From the NCBI RefSeq assembly GCF_003182255.1, contig NZ_QGTQ01000002.1, positions 296,767-360,766 of the forward strand: a stretch of DNA of 64,000 bases. The letters run 5' to 3'. Source of the DNA: Paenibacillus cellulosilyticus. GTDB lineage: Bacteria; Bacillota; Bacilli; Paenibacillales; Paenibacillaceae. Both the position numbers and the translations under genes were made by a program. Below are positions 12,701 through 20,840 of this stretch, piece after piece; the stretch's first letter is position 1; every line of letters starts with the position of its first letter. A model generated the notes under the pieces. That model ran no database searches and was not told the DNA's origin. It worked only from the letters and a program-made list of their open reading frames with translations.

Positions 12701-14293
12701 AGGAAATGCCACACGATAACCGTAATGGCCGCGCCCTACCGTAACCGTATAGCTGATCACTTCCAGCGAAGTTCTGGCATCCATGCTGTGAAGCGCGTCC
12801 GAATATTGGCATGCGAGTTCCTTTAGCGATTGTTTGGAATGGGCGGACATTGTAAAAATAAACGGACCTGTCTTATCAGACACGTCAAACGATGGTTGAG
12901 GCGCCTCTTCCAATACAATGTGGCAGTTCGTGCCGCTGATCCCGAATGAACTAACGCCACATCTCCTAGGGTGATTCGATGCAAGCCATTTCCGATTTCC
13001 CGCGTTGACGTATACCGGCGAACCCGAGAAAGGAATCGTCCTGTTCGGCAGTTTAAAATTGTTCGTGCTAGGAATCGTCGAGTTTCTAAGAGCGAGAACG
13101 GCCTTGATCAGATTGGCAATCCCCGCAGCCTCGTACAGATGACCGGTAGAAGTTTTAAGCGAACTGATCGCGCAAAACTGCTTGCGATCGGTGAATCGGG
13201 CGAAGGCATTGGAAATTCCTTTTACTTCTATCGGGTCGCCAAGATGTGTGCCCGTACCATGCGTTTCGATATAGGCAATGGTCTCCGGATCAATCCCCGC
13301 GTCATTCCATGCTTCGGCCAGCACCTCTGCTTGGGATGCCGGATTTGGCGCCGTAATGCCGATCGAATAGCCGTCCTGATTAACTGCAGCTCCTTTGATG
13401 ACGGCGTATATTTGGTCTCCATCCTTAAGCGCTTGCCGCAGCGGCTTCAACAGGATTGCCGCGACACCCTCGCCCGTGCCCGCACCATCGGCCCTATCGT
13501 CAAATGCCCTTGTTCTGCCATCGCTCGATTCAATGCCTATTTTTTCATTCGCCTTGATCTCCGGAAATAAGCTCAGCTTGACGCCTCCCGCAATAGCCAT
13601 GTCGCACTGACCGTTGCGCAGAGCATCGCAAGCCAGCTTGACCGAAACAAGGGAAGAAGAACAAGCCGTATCCACAACCATGGTTGGTCCCTTCAAATCA
13701 AGGTAGTAGGATATTCGGCTAGGCAATATAGCGGACAGGTTGCCCACGATAGAAGTGGCGTCAAATTCCTTCGTATCGTAAATCAAGCGACTGTAGCTAT
13801 CACGAACGTTGCTGGCGTATCCGACATAAACCCCCGTTTTGCTGCCAGCGAGACGAGTACCTCCATAACCGGCATCTTCGATCGTTCGCCACACGGTTTC
13901 AAGGAAGATTCTCTGATTCGGGTCCATAAGACTCGCTTCCTTAGGCGAAAGCTTAAAGAAGCGATAGTCGAACTTGTCGACATCGTGAAGATAGGCGCCA
14001 TCGGCAAACCGTACCTTATCCGCAGCTTGTCCCGCTCTCTCATAATAACTAGCGAGGTCTTTCACACGCTCGGAAGGAAACGGCCCGATACAATCCGTTC
14101 CACTTTCTATAACTTTCCAGAAATCTTCCGTGCTGTCAGCAAAGGGCAATCGGACATCCATTCCGATTATTGCGATGTCCTTGGAGTCGGCCCGTTCCTG
14201 TCCCTTCAACATCTTCAGCAGTTCGACAGCCGTGCCTTTATTAATTTTTCCATCGCGTATATTTTCCACGACGTACTTATAAATTTGTTCCAT
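6710..14293 (-). CDS. AT-less polyketide synthase, two modules (KS-KR-ACP-KS-KR-ACP)
   Basis: This 2,527-residue protein carries two complete modules. Module A has an N-terminal docking segment 1-35, KS about 39-463 with Cys211, KR about 645-1145 (TGGTGGIG at 889-896; Tyr1048) and an ACP with Ser1215 (GGDS). Module B has a KS from 1277 with Cys1451 (DTACSST), a KR with TGGLGGIG and QGDYIAAN, and an ACP with Ser2448 (GADS). The protein ends in a helical tail with LSPEKAL-like character. Both modules lack AT, DH and ER. The KS of module A reads KTSTGH where most of its neighbours have KTNIGH or KTNVGH, with Lys and His kept. The linker and KR front of module B are a near-identical DNA copy of the same part of the gene at 1-2803. 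The start ATG follows GGGGAGAA at a normal distance. Confidence 0.94.
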   Translation of the reverse strand: MEQIYKYVVENIRDGKINKGTAVELLKMLKGQERADSKDIAIIGMDVRLPFADSTEDFWKVIESGTDCIGPFPSERVKDLASYYERAGQAADKVRFADGAYLHDVDKFDYRFFKLSPKEASLMDPNQRIFLETVWRTIEDAGYGGTRLAGSKTGVYVGYASNVRDSYSRLIYDTKEFDATSIVGNLSAILPSRISYYLDLKGPTMVVDTACSSSLVSVKLACDALRNGQCDMAIAGGVKLSLFPEIKANEKIGIESSDGRTRAFDDRADGAGTGEGVAAILLKPLRQALKDGDQIYAVIKGAAVNQDGYSIGITAPNPASQAEVLAEAWNDAGIDPETIAYIETHGTGTHLGDPIEVKGISNAFARFTDRKQFCAISSLKTSTGHLYEAAGIANLIKAVLALRNSTIPSTNNFKLPNRTIPFSGSPVYVNAGNRKWLASNHPRRCGVSSFGISGTNCHIVLEEAPQPSFDVSDKTGPFIFTMSAHSKQSLKELACQYSDALHSMDARTSLEVISYTVTVGRGHYGYRVAFPFESLSDLRNKVDKFVESAENDGIANPPIDQKKEKTAEWRIIQNKAKQLVARLAKQEERTPEGWSELCEVYKQGADIQWPLLFEGAAPGVVRLPAYVFDKLRCWAEFDSVGAAAEKKLFYRMNWKPEPFEKSSLRVETPVTGTMLVFNDHTGLGRRIAQVFKDNNCDVVEVDLGHNFEQTEYGYKMESSEESFLRLIDALKGRQISRIVHLWGLGRDNPTHLDELRESQQAGLYSLFYMTKALINEYPSKDTIQMTVIGDSVFGISGEEKEIKPSSSSMFGLAKVITQEYPHLKCRCLDVGELPALEQITNEIEYPSLKSFLVGLRGDKRFVEQFEEWDRKPDSVPAYRWKTDGVYVLTGGTGGIGLEIADSIADYSGVKMALLGRTPLPPRQQWEAVLASSNDTESVERIKKMIQLERKGAKVAYYSVDIAEMAACEELFAKLRDTYGTINGVIHGAGIPGDGFLARKSEERFAQVIEPKIDGCWILDQITDGDDLDFFIIFSSGVSIIGEIGQGDYVAANSYLDAFSAYRKKRGKPSVTIDWVSWKSAGMAVKYGFNKDLIFKAIDTKSAVEAFHKVIQAPIDRLVIGEPHVEGEHFLLLEHMEFHLSDAFKTIIAKQKALNGAKVPGVAQAITATIPDVKLTGRDEGIYSDFERTIGGFYREILGFNEIDVFDSFFELGGDSVMLSKLHQLIEHFYPGSLKLADLFTFTSVSKLAAHIGLETQDNRNIAADASRMTFRATESEDIAVIGLAARLPMADNADQYYENIRAGIDCAVAFPEYRKQDMNEYLSFAEGTLPADIRYHNGAFLDRIDEFDYRFFKLTPAEAKLMDPHQRLFLQTVWHAIEDAGYGGGKLVGSKTGVYMGFAGNIKDSYQKLILDADPESIPISAVGNIVAMMPSRISYLLDLTGPTMVIDTACSSTLVALHTACMGMKRGDCETALVGGVRINLLPLDREYMKIGIESSNGRTMTFDETATGSGSGEGVTAVMLKPLSQAVEDGDQIYCVIKGSSINQDGASIGITAPNPEAQTKVLLRAWEASGVSPESLAFIEAHGTATALGDPIEIKALQQAFEKYTDKKHICAIGTVKTNVGHLYEGAGLAGFIKAAMALKHREVPPTINFHKPNSRIDFSNSPVYVNRVLRKWTDAEQPMRCAVSSFGFSGTNCHIVMEEAPANEVSSVPAESFPFMLSANSTASLVRMLDDYLDRLNRNATDSLAGICYTVATGRDHKSVRLAFAVRTSEELVSKLTDARIRLQLQPIQALKKEEVADRVRHEMQRQVEEWVGKAEDGYAPDRAEWLEKLCELYIAGAYVPWERLYKGMHIKKVSLPGYAFERNRCWLDIPKGVAKAAANRVESGGEDTFYALKWESLPLVTSDEPSLSEGVVLVLSDGNPISGLLASRFREKGMDVLEAEFGDRFEQKAQWHYVVRGDEEDFIRLLEPHASGLRRIVQAIGFGASPDSLEELERNQHIGTYSLFQLARAVAKLETTQEMDIVLLTETAVKVTGEEACIRPEQATLAGLGKAVRKEHANLICRNIDIDPETPAVRIAEEIDCMQQGIYRIAYRQGQRYAEKLEAVDMAAAPEKPVELRENGVYVVTGGLGGIGLEVAKYLAARQKVRLMMINRTPMPDRREWADLVESGEDVEARRKIEAIRQIEELGAQVDCFSADVADLPRMREVMGDIKARHGVIHGVIHGAGVGGAELITNRKAEDFRAVFSPKVHGTWILGELTRNEKLDFFVLFSSIATLITAPGQGDYIAANAYLDAFAQSRSNRGERALAINWSTWRETGMSVKHNFTVDTLFKSISTKNAIERFDDVFHRSISNVLIGEIHFDGPFVRMLKTTLFGLSDPLKNRVDARTSSNKGDSRSSGKKEVRLSGDESQSNTEAKLGQICQSFLGFDEMDVHDNFFELGADSIILTRMQAQIDKEYPGIVNITDIFEHTTIYKLAQFIDGKLIAAEPMAEESAPDELRTVFDELLNDHMSPEKALEALKRL

Positions 14294-14320
14294 CGCGATT
14301 TCTCCCCAAATTGTGAATCT

Positions 14321-17300
14321 TCAGATTTTATCCAGCATGGAGATGATCTCATCGAGTGAGGCAGTCCCTGAGTCAATACTGTCTACGAGGTCGTGAAGCT
14401 GCGCCTCCAGCTCTTCATCTGACTTGGTCACCTTCTTGCTTATCGGTACCGACTCGCGTTCCACAAATCGGGCCAGCTTGGCAACGCTTGGATGCTCAAA
14501 GATATCCGCAATTGTTGTCTTGCCCGGCAAAGCTTGCTCCAATCTAGCTTGAATCTGTTTCAATAGAAACGAGTCCGCACCAAGCTCGAAGAAGCTATCC
14601 TCGATATGGATTTCCTGATACTGCAGCACATCTCTACAAATCCCGGCGATGATAACTTCTGCTTCGGAATAATCTTCTTGCTCTTTCCCCATCATGATGA
14701 CCGCTTGTTTAGTTATGGAAGCACTTGACGGAACAGCGCTCTCCCGTACTCGTCGCGAACCGCTTCTTTCATTCAGCCGGATTTCAATTGAGGCATCCAA
14801 TTGATAGATGCCAGATTTCAGGCTGGAAATGAGCGGCCAATCATAATTCAATTCACCAATCAATAGCCGTGGCAGGCCTAGCTCGGAGACGCCCGACAGC
14901 GCCTGCATCGCATAAGATGTACGCATCGCCTTAAACATAGTGTCAACAGCAAAACCTATGTTTGCAGCCATCCCAACTTCTTTCCACGTAGACCAGTTGA
15001 TTGTGATGGAAGGTTTGCCTTGGCTCGATCGATATTCGCTGAAGCAATCCAGATAAGCGTTGGCGGCCACGTAGTCGCTTTGACCGGCAGCGCTGAAATA
15101 AGTCGCAACAGACGAGTATAGATAGAAGAAGTCAAGGTTGTCCTGTTCCGTTAACCGGTGAAGCAGCCATGTGCCATACACTTTTGGATCAAAAACGTCA
15201 CGAAATTGTTTGTCGTCTTTGTCCATCATATCGACCGACATTCCAACGCCGGCGGCATGAATAATGCCATGAATGTCACCGTACACAGCTCTTACTCGCT
15301 CCAGAACTTCCGACAATCTCTCTTCGTCCGCTATATCGACGGCAAAGCAATCGATGGTTGAACCATTACGCTCCATGTCGATCAGACGCGTCATTTTCTC
15401 GGCAAGTGAATGTTCTGGATGTCTAGCAAGCCAGCTTGCGCGCTCTTCTCTGGCTGGATACTCCGTACGGCTGAGCAGAATAACGTGTACATTCGCTTGT
15501 GCAACAATAAGGCTGGCGGTTTCCAAACCGATTCCGCCCATACCTCCGGTTATGACATATACGCCCGACTCTCGAATTGGCAAAGCATTAAGCTGCGACG
15601 GCATCGCGCCTACCGGACACAATTGTTGAATGTAACAATCGCCTGCTCGTAAAGCGGTGTGATAATACCCGGCCTTTAAGGCGATTTCTTCAAGCAATTG
15701 GCTAGGGCTCGTCATTTCATCAATATCCATGCATCTGCATTTCAGATGCGGATGCTCTTTGCCTACCACTTGGCCTAGACCAAATAACGTTGCATGCTCG
15801 GGACTGATCCGGTGCGGCGCGTCGCCCGCCTGATACACATTGGCCGCAACCAGGACAATATCCGTGTCGGAAGCCGGTTGACAACGGATATACGCTCGAA
15901 TCAAGGCATACAAGGCATGCACCCCTCGCCGTTGTGACGCTCGCAAGTCCGTTAATTCGTTTACCGGTCCTGTGTCAAGACTGGACAAATGGATGATCTG
16001 ATCGATGCGGCCTGCCTCGATATCAGAGAACATCCGAACATAATCTTCCTCCCCGCTCAACTCGAATGATGTAGGAGCCAGCTGTGCAAATCGTTCACCT
16101 ATCACCGCTTCAATGACTGTAATGCCTTGCCGTCTGTAATGCTCTGCTAGGAATTCCCCATATCCTTGATGATCTTTCATGATGAGGATGCAGGCATTCT
16201 GCGCTGCGTATGGTTGCGGTACAGCCGGTCGCGACACCCATTTCCATGCGTAATACGCAGGAACCGTCTCATCTGCTTGATGCATCGGAGCGGACTCCGG
16301 AATCGGCAGCCAGCATCGTTGTGGCGAAAGATTCGCGAAGGGCGCGTTCACCCTCACCCTGCGCTCAGCGTTGTATACCAGTTCCCATTCCACATCTCCC
16401 ATGTCTACATAAGCCTGCGCCGTCTCTCGAAGCATGTCCAATGGACTTTCCCAGGAGACGGAAGCATCCTTCAGCTTTAACCGCAGCCGCTCGCATTGTT
16501 CACGACTGTTGCGAAGCTGCGCTTCATTGGAGTTGTGCCTTGAATTAGCGCGATAGTAGAACATCGACGAAGGCCGATCGAATGGTCCTTTTTGTTCCAG
16601 CTCCAGCAGCATGCTGAGCAGTTCATTTGCATCCTTGGCAACAGCCGCCAGCCGGATACGGTGGTGTGTACGTCCCGTATTTGCTGAATAGCAAATATCG
16701 GAGGCTCTTTCCCGATTCGATGCGATATGTTCTCGGATGCGACAAATCAGCTGATGAAGGGAGCTCTCGTCTTTGGCGGACAAGGTCAAAATCAACGCAG
16801 GTGATTCTGAATATGCAGGAGCCGCCGGAGCTTCTTCCAATACGACATGTGAGTTCGTACCGCTTATTCCGAATGAGCTGACGCCGCATCTGCGCGGCGC
16901 GCGACCCGTCTGCCATGTCCGTAAAGCCGTATTGACGTAAACGGGGGAAGCGTGAAACGGGATTTTTCGGTTCGGATAATCAAAGCTAATGCTCGGCGGA
17001 AGTTTTTTATGGGTTAAAGCTGCTGTCGCCTTGATGATTCCGGCAATGCCCGCAGCTTCGTATAAATGGCCGATGTTGCTCTTAACCGAGCCGATGGCGC
17101 AAAATTGTTTTTTGGCCGTATATCTGCTGAATGCTTGGGTGAGCCCGTCCATTTCAACCGTGTCGCCCAGAATCGTTGCCGTCCCATGCGCTTCGATTAA
17201 CGAAATCGTTTCAGGATCAACCTCCGCATCCTCCCAGGCTTTGATCAGAACATCTCGCTGCGATGTTGGGTTAGGCGCGGTAATTCCCATGGACATGCCG

Positions 17301-18196
17301 TCTTGATTGGTCGCGCTGCCCTTGATGACAGCGTAAATCTGGTCATTGTCCCTTATGGCTTGTTGCAAAGGTTTTAACAGCAGAACGCCTGCTCCTTCGC
17401 CTAAACCGGAGCCGTCAGCGGAATCACTGAACGTATGCGTACCGGCATCGGACGATTCAATGCCGATCTTATAATAAGATCGGTCCACGGGCAGTAACGA
17501 TAGTTTCACCCCTCCAGCCAATGCCATCTCGCAATCTCCACGCCGGAGCGATTTGCACGCCAGATCGATCGAGACAAGAGAAGAGGAACATGCGGTATCT
17601 ACTACGATTGCCGGACCTTTCAGATTAAAGGTGTAGGCAACTCTTCCAGGTATCATGGAGACCAGATTGCCTGAAGTCGAGAGTGGCAGCAGAGAAGGAT
17701 CTATGTTCTCAATCATCTCTTTATATTTGAATCCATCAATATCCCCGAGTATTCCGGCGAATACACCCGTATTCGAGTTTGCGATCTTCCCACCGCCGTA
17801 ACCGGCGTCTTCAATCGCCTCCCAAGCGGTTTGCAGAAAGATCCGCTGAAGAGGGCTCGTTAGACTCGCTTCCTTTGGCGTCATTTTGAACATTTCATAA
17901 TCGAACTGATCGATGTCCTCTAGATAAGAACAATGAAGATACTTGACCTTCTCCATATCCGTCTCGATATAATTCAAATAACGGTTCGCATCCTCACTGC
18001 GCGAATAAGAAAGCTCATTCACACAATCCAGTCCGTTTTGCACAATCTCCCAAAATTCCACCAAATTCGCCGCATAAGGAAATCTGAGCCCTATCCCGAT
18101 TATGGCAATATCCTTGGATGACGTTTCAGAGACATCTTTTATAAGGGATTGCCTATCTGTCCGACGATACAGATCATCAATTTTTAGCGAGCTCAT
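14321..18196 (-). CDS. AT-less polyketide synthase, first extension module (KS-KR-ACP)
   Basis: This 1,291-residue protein lies directly after the fatty acyl-AMP ligase gene and is probably the first condensing module, accepting the acyl starter from the ligase's ACP. The KS (from about residue 29) has Cys203 in DTACSSS, His337 in AHGTAT and His377 in KSNIGH. The usual SLMDPxQR motif of the other KS domains reads SLTSPLQR here (residues 111-118), which may reflect its different acyl substrate. The KR has TGGMGGIG and QSDYVAAN with YSS before it, and the ACP has Ser1209 (GADS). The N-terminus is shorter and unlike the helical docking segments of the later PKS proteins, as expected if it meets a different partner. 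There is no AT. The ATG has GAAAGGA upstream. Confidence 0.92.
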   Translation of the reverse strand: MSSLKIDDLYRRTDRQSLIKDVSETSSKDIAIIGIGLRFPYAANLVEFWEIVQNGLDCVNELSYSRSEDANRYLNYIETDMEKVKYLHCSYLEDIDQFDYEMFKMTPKEASLTSPLQRIFLQTAWEAIEDAGYGGGKIANSNTGVFAGILGDIDGFKYKEMIENIDPSLLPLSTSGNLVSMIPGRVAYTFNLKGPAIVVDTACSSSLVSIDLACKSLRRGDCEMALAGGVKLSLLPVDRSYYKIGIESSDAGTHTFSDSADGSGLGEGAGVLLLKPLQQAIRDNDQIYAVIKGSATNQDGMSMGITAPNPTSQRDVLIKAWEDAEVDPETISLIEAHGTATILGDTVEMDGLTQAFSRYTAKKQFCAIGSVKSNIGHLYEAAGIAGIIKATAALTHKKLPPSISFDYPNRKIPFHASPVYVNTALRTWQTGRAPRRCGVSSFGISGTNSHVVLEEAPAAPAYSESPALILTLSAKDESSLHQLICRIREHIASNRERASDICYSANTGRTHHRIRLAAVAKDANELLSMLLELEQKGPFDRPSSMFYYRANSRHNSNEAQLRNSREQCERLRLKLKDASVSWESPLDMLRETAQAYVDMGDVEWELVYNAERRVRVNAPFANLSPQRCWLPIPESAPMHQADETVPAYYAWKWVSRPAVPQPYAAQNACILIMKDHQGYGEFLAEHYRRQGITVIEAVIGERFAQLAPTSFELSGEEDYVRMFSDIEAGRIDQIIHLSSLDTGPVNELTDLRASQRRGVHALYALIRAYIRCQPASDTDIVLVAANVYQAGDAPHRISPEHATLFGLGQVVGKEHPHLKCRCMDIDEMTSPSQLLEEIALKAGYYHTALRAGDCYIQQLCPVGAMPSQLNALPIRESGVYVITGGMGGIGLETASLIVAQANVHVILLSRTEYPAREERASWLARHPEHSLAEKMTRLIDMERNGSTIDCFAVDIADEERLSEVLERVRAVYGDIHGIIHAAGVGMSVDMMDKDDKQFRDVFDPKVYGTWLLHRLTEQDNLDFFYLYSSVATYFSAAGQSDYVAANAYLDCFSEYRSSQGKPSITINWSTWKEVGMAANIGFAVDTMFKAMRTSYAMQALSGVSELGLPRLLIGELNYDWPLISSLKSGIYQLDASIEIRLNERSGSRRVRESAVPSSASITKQAVIMMGKEQEDYSEAEVIIAGICRDVLQYQEIHIEDSFFELGADSFLLKQIQARLEQALPGKTTIADIFEHPSVAKLARFVERESVPISKKVTKSDEELEAQLHDLVDSIDSGTASLDEIISMLDKI

Positions 18197-18223
18197 TCGG
18201 TACGTCCTTTCGTCACAATAAGT

Positions 18224-20797
18224 CTACGATTCCTTGGCCAATAAAGAATCTTCGAGCGCTTGCAGGGCATTCGACATGTTCTGGACGAACGAGGCCGCGA
18301 ATGGCTCGCCAAGCATACGATTGAATTCCATGTACACGCCCATCCGCTCTCCTTCCTCGAACAGTTCCACAACGATTTCGAAATACTGGCTTGGTTTTGG
18401 CGTTCGCGGCATCAAGCTCCGTCGGTAGATCAGCACACGAATCGCGTTTGCGGGTGCCTGATTCGGTACGACTTCAAGCTCCGACCACTCGAAGAAGCTG
18501 GACAAATCTTTGCGCTTCGATAAGCGATTTACAAACGTGCACAGCTCTGTATAATCCGAAAATTGTGCAACCGGGATCGAGACTGGAACGACTACCCCTT
18601 CTTCTTCCAGCATCATGTGTAGGATACAGTGATCCTGTTGAGCCAAACCAGACAAGATTGGCGCCGGTACAGTCGCGAGCAAGGCATGCACGCTGATTCC
18701 TTCAGCAGTCGCATAGTGCTGGAAGCAGGCTTGCGTTTCTTCCGTCAGTACCATTTCATACTTTTTGAAAGTCATGCGATTGGGGTCGCAGTATTCAATC
18801 GGAACTTCTATGCCTTCAATCGCAGCTTCCTTCTTGTTCTGCTGAAGCCGCGCAATTTGATAGGCCGTCGGGTATGAAAAAATGTCCGTCAGCTTGAGCT
18901 TGCCTGGATAATGTTCATTCAATCGTTCAAAAAGTTTAGAAAGCAGCATGGAGGACATGCCATAGTCTTTGAAATTATCGTGTAAACTTAAATTTCGGGC
19001 CCCCAGCAGCTCCCGGCAAATCGCCAATATGGTCTTCTCGGTCTCGGTCTCCGTCTCAGCGTTCGCTGGGAGCAGCGCATGATCGTCTTCTTGGGATAGG
19101 CGCCGATAGATGTCATCAAACTCGCCGCTGCTCCATCTGTCCGCCAATTGAATCCGCTGGATCTTGCCGCTTGTCGTTTTGGGCACCTTCCGAATCGGAA
19201 TCACTTTGGAGACAACCAGGCCCGTTGCTTCAAGAATATGCTTTCTTACTTCAAGCGCGAGGGGTGCAAATTGCTCAAGCGCTTTGGTATAGGCAATAAA
19301 CAACAGCAGCTCTTCTTCATGCCTTTCTTGATTCAACGAGCCAACTGCTGCTACATCGCCCAGTTGTATCCCATCTACTTCAGTGGCTAGACGTTCGATA
19401 TCGTGGGGATATATATTTTGTCCCTGAATGATAATGAGTTCCTTTACCCGGCCTGTAATGACGAGACGACCCTTCCTCATGAACCCTAAGTCACCGGTGT
19501 CAAGCCATCCATCCGACGTCATCACTTTATTGGTCGCCTGTGGATTCTTATAATAGCCTTTCGTTACATTCTTACCTCTGATCTGAATGTGACCGATGAT
19601 ATCGTCCTCAAATACAAGACCATCGACGTCAGCGATGCGAATTTCACAATCTTCTATCGCTTCTCCGACATCAACAAGCTTCAGCACATGCTGATCGCCC
19701 TGGGTGCATTCGCGAATTTTATTTCCAATATTTAAATATCGCCGGTCTACAAGAAACTCAATAAGCCCGGATTTCACCTTCGGGATCGCTGCGCCAACTG
19801 TCGCCTCAGCCAATCCGTACACGTTGCAGATCGCTCTTTCGCTTAATCCGTAAGGCTGCAGCACGCTCAGCAAATCTCGTTCGATGTCTGGCGAAATGGG
19901 CTCAGCTCCCGTCACAAGCAGCCGAGCGCTCCTTAAATCCATTTGGTCCTTGCCCGCAGGTTTAAAGGAGGAAAGAAAAAATTTGTATGCAAAATTAGTA
20001 GCGAACAGAATAGTGGCCCGATACTCGGCGGCTTTCTGAAACCATAGCGCAGGCCGCCTTATGAATAACCAAGTCTGCATGCTAATCTGATTGATATTAG
20101 CGTATAGGGGATACAGGTGACATCCAATGAGCCCCATATCATGCGTAAGCGGCATCCACCCGAATACGGAATCGTTAGGCGTCGTTTCAAAAGCGATGCT
20201 TATCGCCCGCAAATTTGCGATTAGATTCTCATGGGATAAGACAACACCTTTAGGTTCGCCGGTAGAACCGGAAGAGAACTGGATAAATGCCGTGTCTTTC
20301 TCCGAAGGCGACGCAATGACCGCCTGCGAGCTCAATGATTCATCCCGTTCATCCACGAGCTCCTCCGCATACAAGGTCGATTGCATCATCTGCGGCATCG
20401 CTGCTTCCTCCGGCCGCCCTGCGGAAAACGTGCGAAGGGTGTCCACCCTGTCCCGGTAAGCAACGAGATACGGTTGGTCAAGCATTGCCCATATCTTAAA
20501 CAGCTTTAAATTATGCTCATGATTGTTGCCCACGGTGACGGGCACCGCCACGATTCCTCCTAAAATACATGCCCAGAAAACATAAAGAAACTTCTCATTA
20601 TCTTCAATTTGAAGGATGAGCTGATCGCCGGCCTTTAAGCCGGCTTGTTGCAGTTTCGCCAACACGGCTGAGGATCGTCGGTACAGCTGACCATAAGATA
20701 CGTTGTGCTCATGGTTACCCGTTTTCAGAAACGTCAGGCCGTTTTGATGATCGTTTTCATAGGGCTGGATAAGTGCGATCAAATGAGAACTTTGCAT
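18224..20797 (-). CDS. Fatty acyl-AMP ligase (FAAL) fused to an acyl carrier protein and a degenerate condensation-like tail
   Basis: This enzyme should activate a free fatty acid with ATP and load it on its own carrier domain as PKS starter. The adenylating domain (about 1-590) shows the P-loop SSGSTGEPKG, the FAAL-type NVYGLAEAT, the TGDLGF hinge region, and GQNIYPHDIE typical of FAALs rather than CoA ligases. An ACP follows at about 610-690 with DYGMSS as phosphopantetheine site. The last 170 residues resemble the C-terminal half of an NRPS condensation domain but have no HHxxxDG motif, so they may serve as a docking or structural piece. I start at ATG 20797, eleven bases after AAGGAGG; the in-frame GTG at 20809 overlaps that site. 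The gene sits 27 nt upstream of the first PKS gene. Confidence 0.9.
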   Translation of the reverse strand: MQSSHLIALIQPYENDHQNGLTFLKTGNHEHNVSYGQLYRRSSAVLAKLQQAGLKAGDQLILQIEDNEKFLYVFWACILGGIVAVPVTVGNNHEHNLKLFKIWAMLDQPYLVAYRDRVDTLRTFSAGRPEEAAMPQMMQSTLYAEELVDERDESLSSQAVIASPSEKDTAFIQFSSGSTGEPKGVVLSHENLIANLRAISIAFETTPNDSVFGWMPLTHDMGLIGCHLYPLYANINQISMQTWLFIRRPALWFQKAAEYRATILFATNFAYKFFLSSFKPAGKDQMDLRSARLLVTGAEPISPDIERDLLSVLQPYGLSERAICNVYGLAEATVGAAIPKVKSGLIEFLVDRRYLNIGNKIRECTQGDQHVLKLVDVGEAIEDCEIRIADVDGLVFEDDIIGHIQIRGKNVTKGYYKNPQATNKVMTSDGWLDTGDLGFMRKGRLVITGRVKELIIIQGQNIYPHDIERLATEVDGIQLGDVAAVGSLNQERHEEELLLFIAYTKALEQFAPLALEVRKHILEATGLVVSKVIPIRKVPKTTSGKIQRIQLADRWSSGEFDDIYRRLSQEDDHALLPANAETETETEKTILAICRELLGARNLSLHDNFKDYGMSSMLLSKLFERLNEHYPGKLKLTDIFSYPTAYQIARLQQNKKEAAIEGIEVPIEYCDPNRMTFKKYEMVLTEETQACFQHYATAEGISVHALLATVPAPILSGLAQQDHCILHMMLEEEGVVVPVSIPVAQFSDYTELCTFVNRLSKRKDLSSFFEWSELEVVPNQAPANAIRVLIYRRSLMPRTPKPSQYFEIVVELFEEGERMGVYMEFNRMLGEPFAASFVQNMSNALQALEDSLLAKES

Positions 20798-20840
20798 CGG
20801 GGTTTGCACCTCCTTCTAATAGCTACTTCTGATTGTTCGA

